Source: Talinum fruticosum
Lineage: Eukaryota; Streptophyta; Magnoliopsida; Caryophyllales; Talinaceae
Length of the DNA: 64,000 nt
Assembly: GCA_021018815.1 (NCBI GenBank)
Contig: JAITYX010000012.1
Location: 2,666,001 to 2,730,000, forward strand
Direction: 5' to 3'
The number at the start of each line of letters is the position of its first letter. Positions within the stretch are counted from its first letter, which is position 1. This document shows, piece after piece, positions 59,589 to 64,000 of this stretch. The notes below the pieces were generated by a model. The model did not search any database and had not been told where the DNA came from. It saw only the letters and a list, made by a program, of their open reading frames with translations. The translations under genes were made by a program, and so were the position numbers.

Positions 59589-60288
59589 CGACTCGAGGTG
59601 GCCGACACCGGCTATGTCCGGTGGCCGGTGGCTGAAAAGAAAAAGTCGAGACTAAAAGAGAGAGACTTTTGTTTTAGAATGACTTAGAAATGCAATTAAT
59701 GGACCTACCTAAAAAATAAAGGCAATCGACCTTTTGGCTAAAAATGCACATATTGGACCGACTTAAGAAAATTAATTATTGTATTTTATGTGCACCTATA
59801 CAAGGGTTATTTCGGACACTAAACTTAATCAAAAGTCTTATAAGAAAAGGGTTAAATACTTGAAATATACGTACTCATTCAAGAATGCAAATAAAAAGAA
59901 AGGTACCACTTAGATAACTAAGGATTTATGATCAAAAGAGGGATAAATCTAGTAGGACACATGGTCTCATAGTCCAAGAATTTAGTCCTCCATGGGTGCA
60001 CTCGTAAAAAAACATGAATTCGCGGTGGGCCTCGGTAAAAACCAAAGAGCGTGCTATGAGTGGAGAGTAATCACCTTCCTAATAATCAAGCCTACGTGGG
60101 CCCACTTGGTTGGTTGTTCGACCTCTTCTAGAAGATATTCTTAAGGGTAAAGTCTAATGGTCGAAATTAAAAACAACTATGTCCAAGGCTGCCTAAATGC
60201 ATCATGTCTAATGCCAAACACATTAAGAAAACTCACAATTCAAAATTTTAATTCTCACCTTCTTAATAAGTGATACATCTTAATAAAT
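59589..60288 (-). other. Tat-3 leader, part next to the primer site
   Basis: It matches 45990-46665 of Tat-2 and continues the leader broken by the solo LTR. No gene is visible. Confidence 0.6.
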
Positions 60289-60298
60289 GGAGTCGCCA
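60289..60298 (-). promoter_or_regulatory. Tat primer binding site (Tat-3)
   Basis: The minus strand reads TGGCGACTCC, with a 2-base spacer (AG) from the LTR end at 60301. It has the same site and spacing as Tat-2. It marks 60301-62259 as a 5' LTR. Confidence 0.8.
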
Positions 60299-60300
60299 CT

Positions 60301-62259
60301 TGTAGGAACCAACGGCCCCGCGCAGATTGACATTATCCGGAAAGAGTTCGAGCGATGGACAAAATGGAGCAGAGTTTCCCCACGAGCGGCGACGGATCTC
60401 GTTTGGTTTTTAGACTTTTGAAAATAATTTTGAAAGTGGGATGTGCCTCTTATTAAGATTTTCGATTTTTATAATTTAATTTAAAATGGTTTAAGCAAAA
60501 TAGTGATTGGCGATTTTATTAATCTTTTAACTTTAGAAATTAATTTTACAGGGTCGAGGGATATTATTTTATAATTTAAGAATATAGGGAAAATATTATT
60601 TACATTCACAAGGCTTATGGGCCAAGGAGGGGTTATAACACTAGTTTGGACCAAGAGCCAAGCCCGGTAACTAGCTAGCGGCGGCGGAAGCCAGCAACGT
60701 TTGGTTATCGGCGCCGACCATAGGCTGAGATTAAGGAGTCGATGTCGAGTCCATGGCCCTGGTTGTCGGAAAACCAATTAGTTTTGTCCATTTTTTTAAA
60801 TAAGAAATGTCGTGATATAATTTAAGAGAAATAAAATAGAAAAGGGAGAGTCACCGATCGGTTTTAGGAATAAAAACTAACAAATATAAAGAAGAAAACT
60901 CTTCCAATATTAATATGTGAAAACTAAGTTTCAACGAGGTTTAAAAATAAATCCATCGTTCTAGAACCAAAATCAAGAGTTCGGGGCTGAAGGTATGAAA
61001 TGTAGGGATAAGCCCTCCATTCCGCCTCGTTAACAAACGACCTCTACTAATTCGAATTGTGAGTTAAAATAGAGTATTTTCAATCAAGCACACAACATGC
61101 AAATATGAAAATTAAATCAAGCAAAACATGCCAAGAAAGTAGTAAAAGAAGTTAGGAAAGCAATAAAAGAAAGTAAAATGGAAAGCGAGAAAAATAAAAT
61201 TATAGTGGGCGGGGAGGAATTAATAAAAACATATACATCTTAATCCATAATACGAAAAGCATAAAAGGCATAAATTAAATAAATCCATTACGGGAATGAA
61301 GTGGACTGAGTGCCCTCGAGGTTATCCCACTCGCTGATCTTGGATCATAAACTAGATCTAAAAGCATGACAGACGGGTGAGCAAGATTGAAGTAGGCTAT
61401 TTTGTGGATTTTGTGAACGTAAGTAGTGTGAAAAGTAGAAGATAAGGAAATGGAATGGAATGGCGAAATTGTTTGAGAGTGTAATGGATATTAGCTGAAA
61501 ATGAGCCAAGAGATTAGAATACAAATGTAGCATTCAACGACTCTTAGCTTAATTTTAGCAGACATATAGCTTGGGTATTGACCTCTCTTAAAATGGCGGA
61601 AATGATCCTCTATTTATAGGAGAAAGATAAGGTCACAAAAATGACCTAAAAGCTAAGTAAGCAATAGTCCAAGCAGATGAACAAGACTGGCCGGAATCTA
61701 GAAGAAACCGGATAAAACCAGTTTGGACCAGGAATCCCATGGGAGGTGTCGAGAAACACGGTGCCGACCTCAAAACGACATTCTTTAGAGAACCGATCAT
61801 CCATGCCTTGGTTGAACACTAGAGAAAAATGCAGCACTTTGGCGATGTCAACCATGAAGTGCAGCGCTGTCCTCAAATAGCATCGTTTGGTGAACTTGAC
61901 TTTCGTGCTTTAGTTGGACGCTTGGAGTAAAACGCAGCGCTTTGGTGATATGAACCATAAAGCGTGGTGCTGGCCTCAAACGACGTCTTTTGGACACCTG
62001 GAGCTCCATGTTACACCGATATGCTAAGGATGAAAAGTTACGTTTAGTGAGCAACAAAGCCTAAAGCGCGGCGCCAGCCTCCTCTTGATTGGGAGCCTAG
62101 ACTTGGGCTTGGTTCGGCCGAAAGAAAACGGGTTTGTGTGCCGGCCCAAACAAAAAGGCTTATTTTTGTGGTGCTAATGAGATTTTGGTGGTTATCGGCT
62201 TCAGTCATGCCAATCGGACTCCAACCATGATCCGAGTTCGCAAACAGGAATAGTTTCAT
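60301..62259 (-). repeat. Tat LTR, subfamily S1 (5' LTR of Tat-3)
   Basis: It begins TGTAGGAACC and matches 32057-33971 along its length. The outer ~75 bp, including the expected TGTCTACA end, are missing: similarity stops at GTTTCAT near 62255. The TATA block CTCTATTTATAGG lies near 61608-61620. Beyond it lies the proposed remainder of the Tat-0 3' LTR. Confidence 0.75.
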
Positions 62260-63644
62260 TCAAATTAAGCGGCCAAACATGACACGTGCTTTTGAACATT
62301 CGTATGATGATTTTGTGTTTTATACATTTGTGGAAAAATCGGGCCCGGTTCAACCTGAACTCAACGGCTGGAAGTGATTTTTAGGGTTTTCCAAACCTAA
62401 AAATTACTATAAATAGGGTGTCCCAACCCCCATTCATTTCTGCATCACTTTCAGCTATAAAATCCTCCCATTACTAAAAATCTCTCTCCCTCATTTTCTC
62501 CCACAATCTCTTCTATCCCTTTTCTTGCTCATTTCACTCAAAATCCCACTTCTAAACCTACTCAAAAAGCCTCTTTTTATCATTGTTTTGTCTGTTGTTA
62601 CGTCGTTACTGCTGCCATACTCCATCCGTGGTTCAAGTCCAACAGGTGTGTCAACATCGTGGCATAGACTATCCACTCATTTGAGTTTGTTTTACATTTT
62701 TGTTTATTATTGTTTATTTATCGCTTTCATATTGTGGGTTAAAGTTGTATCACATTTAATTCCTCCCCGCCCGATGTAATTTTTATTTATTTTATGCTTT
62801 CTTTCATTGTTTTATTTATTGTTTTATTTATTGCTTTATTTATTATTTTCAAAGCATTATTTGAGTGTTTAAATTCAGTAATTAACATGTTGGTTGCCTA
62901 TTTGATTTAACGTAATTTTAATTCACAATTTAGATTAGGAAAGGTTGTCCATTCATGGGCGGAATGAGGGTAATCCTCCTTATTTCATACTTTTACCCTC
63001 AAACACCGGATCATTTGTTTAAGATCGATGGAGCAGTCTTTTTAAAACCTTTTCTAAGTTTAGTTTTTTACATACTAAATCTAGAAAACTATTTATGTAT
63101 TTTTGTTAGTTTTTATTTCTCAAAACTAACTACAACTCCTTTGTTATTGGCTTTTTATTCTTTTAAATTGCCTCTTTCTTTTGGAAAAAAATAGAAAAAT
63201 TAGGTTAATTTGGCAGCTTCGACTATCTCGACCGAGACCGATTCCTCGATCCCGGTTGGGTAGCTAGCACCGGTCACAGATTAGAGCGGTGACAACCAGC
63301 TCCGGTTGGTAATCGCACATAGCTTCGGCCTAGCAGTTTTCATTGCCTGGCCCGACGAGGTTTGCGGCATATTGACTCCGTTATTATTTTCTAATTATTT
63401 TTGTTGTTCGAGACAACATCCTAAGATTTCTCTAAAATTAATTTTGGAAATGAAGTGGTTATTAAAAATTACCGATCACACCTTCACCTAAAACAATTTA
63501 AAAGTCTAATTCTAAAAATCATCTTAATAAAAGACCCATCTCATATAAAGCAATCAAAATGAATTCAATAAGAAAGAGTTGACGCTACTTCTCCATGGGG
63601 AAATCCAATCCGCTTCCCTATGAGGACGGATCATGGTTCCTACA
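62260..63644 (+). repeat. Tat-0 3' LTR, second part
   Basis: This is a Tat LTR in the opposite (plus) orientation. The promoter TATAAATA is at 62408-62415. The 'CCTCCCCGCCCGATG' block lies near 62760, and the sequence ends in GGTTCCTACA at 63644. No primer site follows, so this is the outer end of a 3' or solo LTR. With 31781-32056 it makes about 1.66 kb, near the 1.69 kb of the S2 LTR at 27264. That is why I propose it as the split remainder of Tat-0's LTR. Confidence 0.6.
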
Positions 63645-64000
63645 AGTGTAAAACTAAATTATCCTAAATTATTAATATATTATCACCAATTCGAAACTAA
63701 CATGAATCAAAGTGCAAGAAATTATCACTAAATTGATGGATCAATCTAATAGTGCATCAAACTTCAAGAATTAAAGAGCAAAAAGTTATCACTAAATCAA
63801 AAACTAAGCTAACGAAATAAAAGTACCAAAATTTGAGAATTATACCAGCCATTCGAATTTTCTCAACAACAATGCAAATCCACAAGCCAAAATTCAAATC
63901 CAAATTCGGATGAAATCATTACCAATATCAACCAACACTTGAATTTTGCTTAAAAACAAATGGAACTACCCTAAATCGAAATCAAAAACCGAAAATCGAA
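63645..64000. other. A/T-rich flank outside Tat-0
   Basis: No similarity to the other elements in the window, no open frame and no motif that I can support. AGTGT (63645-63649) would be the target duplication of Tat-0 if the model is right. Confidence 0.4.

Noticed and set aside
1..64000. An integrated plant pararetrovirus or an env-like gene
   Set aside because: All RT-bearing units have LTRs, tRNA primer sites and integrase; I saw no movement or coat protein of the caulimovirus kind and no transmembrane envelope-like frame.

Overview
This window is plant nuclear DNA, almost certainly from a flowering plant. It is a stack of decayed LTR retrotransposons inserted into one another. I found no intact host gene, rRNA, tRNA or CRISPR array. 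The evidence for a plant is: UBN2-type Ty1/copia gag; Ty3/gypsy pol of the Tat (Tat/Ogre) type with a tRNA-Arg-like primer site; antisense plant mobile domain (PMD) and DUF7745-like genes; a CACTA transposon end; and a PIF/Harbinger-type MITE. I cannot name the species. Nearly every reading frame is broken, so most genes are called pseudogenes. Layout: I infer that most of the window lies inside one plus-strand Tat element, 'Tat-0'. Its gag is at 4957-6712, PR-RT-RNaseH-INT at 20873-24530, an antisense DUF7745-like gene at 24990-26285, an antisense PMD gene at 26700-31270, and its 3' LTR is split between 31781-32056 and 62260-63644. Only the last ~356 bp may be unrelated flanking DNA. The left edge (1-4956) is a copia element inserted into a related copia LTR, which carries a MITE and lies in or beside a CACTA element that interrupts Tat-0 gag. 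Block 1 (6713-20872) interrupts Tat-0. It holds Tat-1 (minus strand: 3' LTR, antisense PMD, antisense DUF7745-like gene), a fused fragment of a second LTR subfamily, and a minus-strand copia element whose gag is split by an unrelated LTR. Block 2 (32057-62259) interrupts the Tat-0 3' LTR. It appears to be Tat-3 (minus strand, LTRs at 32057-33971 and 60301-62259), with Tat-2 (minus strand, 5' LTR at 46682-48657) inserted in its PMD gene. Three further LTR insertions lie in Tat-2 and a 3.1-kb solo LTR lies in the Tat-3 leader. How the parts relate: each Tat copy reads LTR - PBS - leader with a ~50-bp minisatellite - gag - PR/RT/RNaseH/INT - [opposite strand: DUF7745-like gene, PMD gene] - PPT - LTR. 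The PMD and DUF7745-like genes have introns at matching places in several copies. Introns can survive retrotransposition if the genes are antisense to the genomic RNA. This conserved antisense cassette of two host-type genes is the most interesting content. Orientation was set from the primer binding sites, polypurine tracts and pol reading direction. Nesting was set from target-site duplications and from split homologous sequence.
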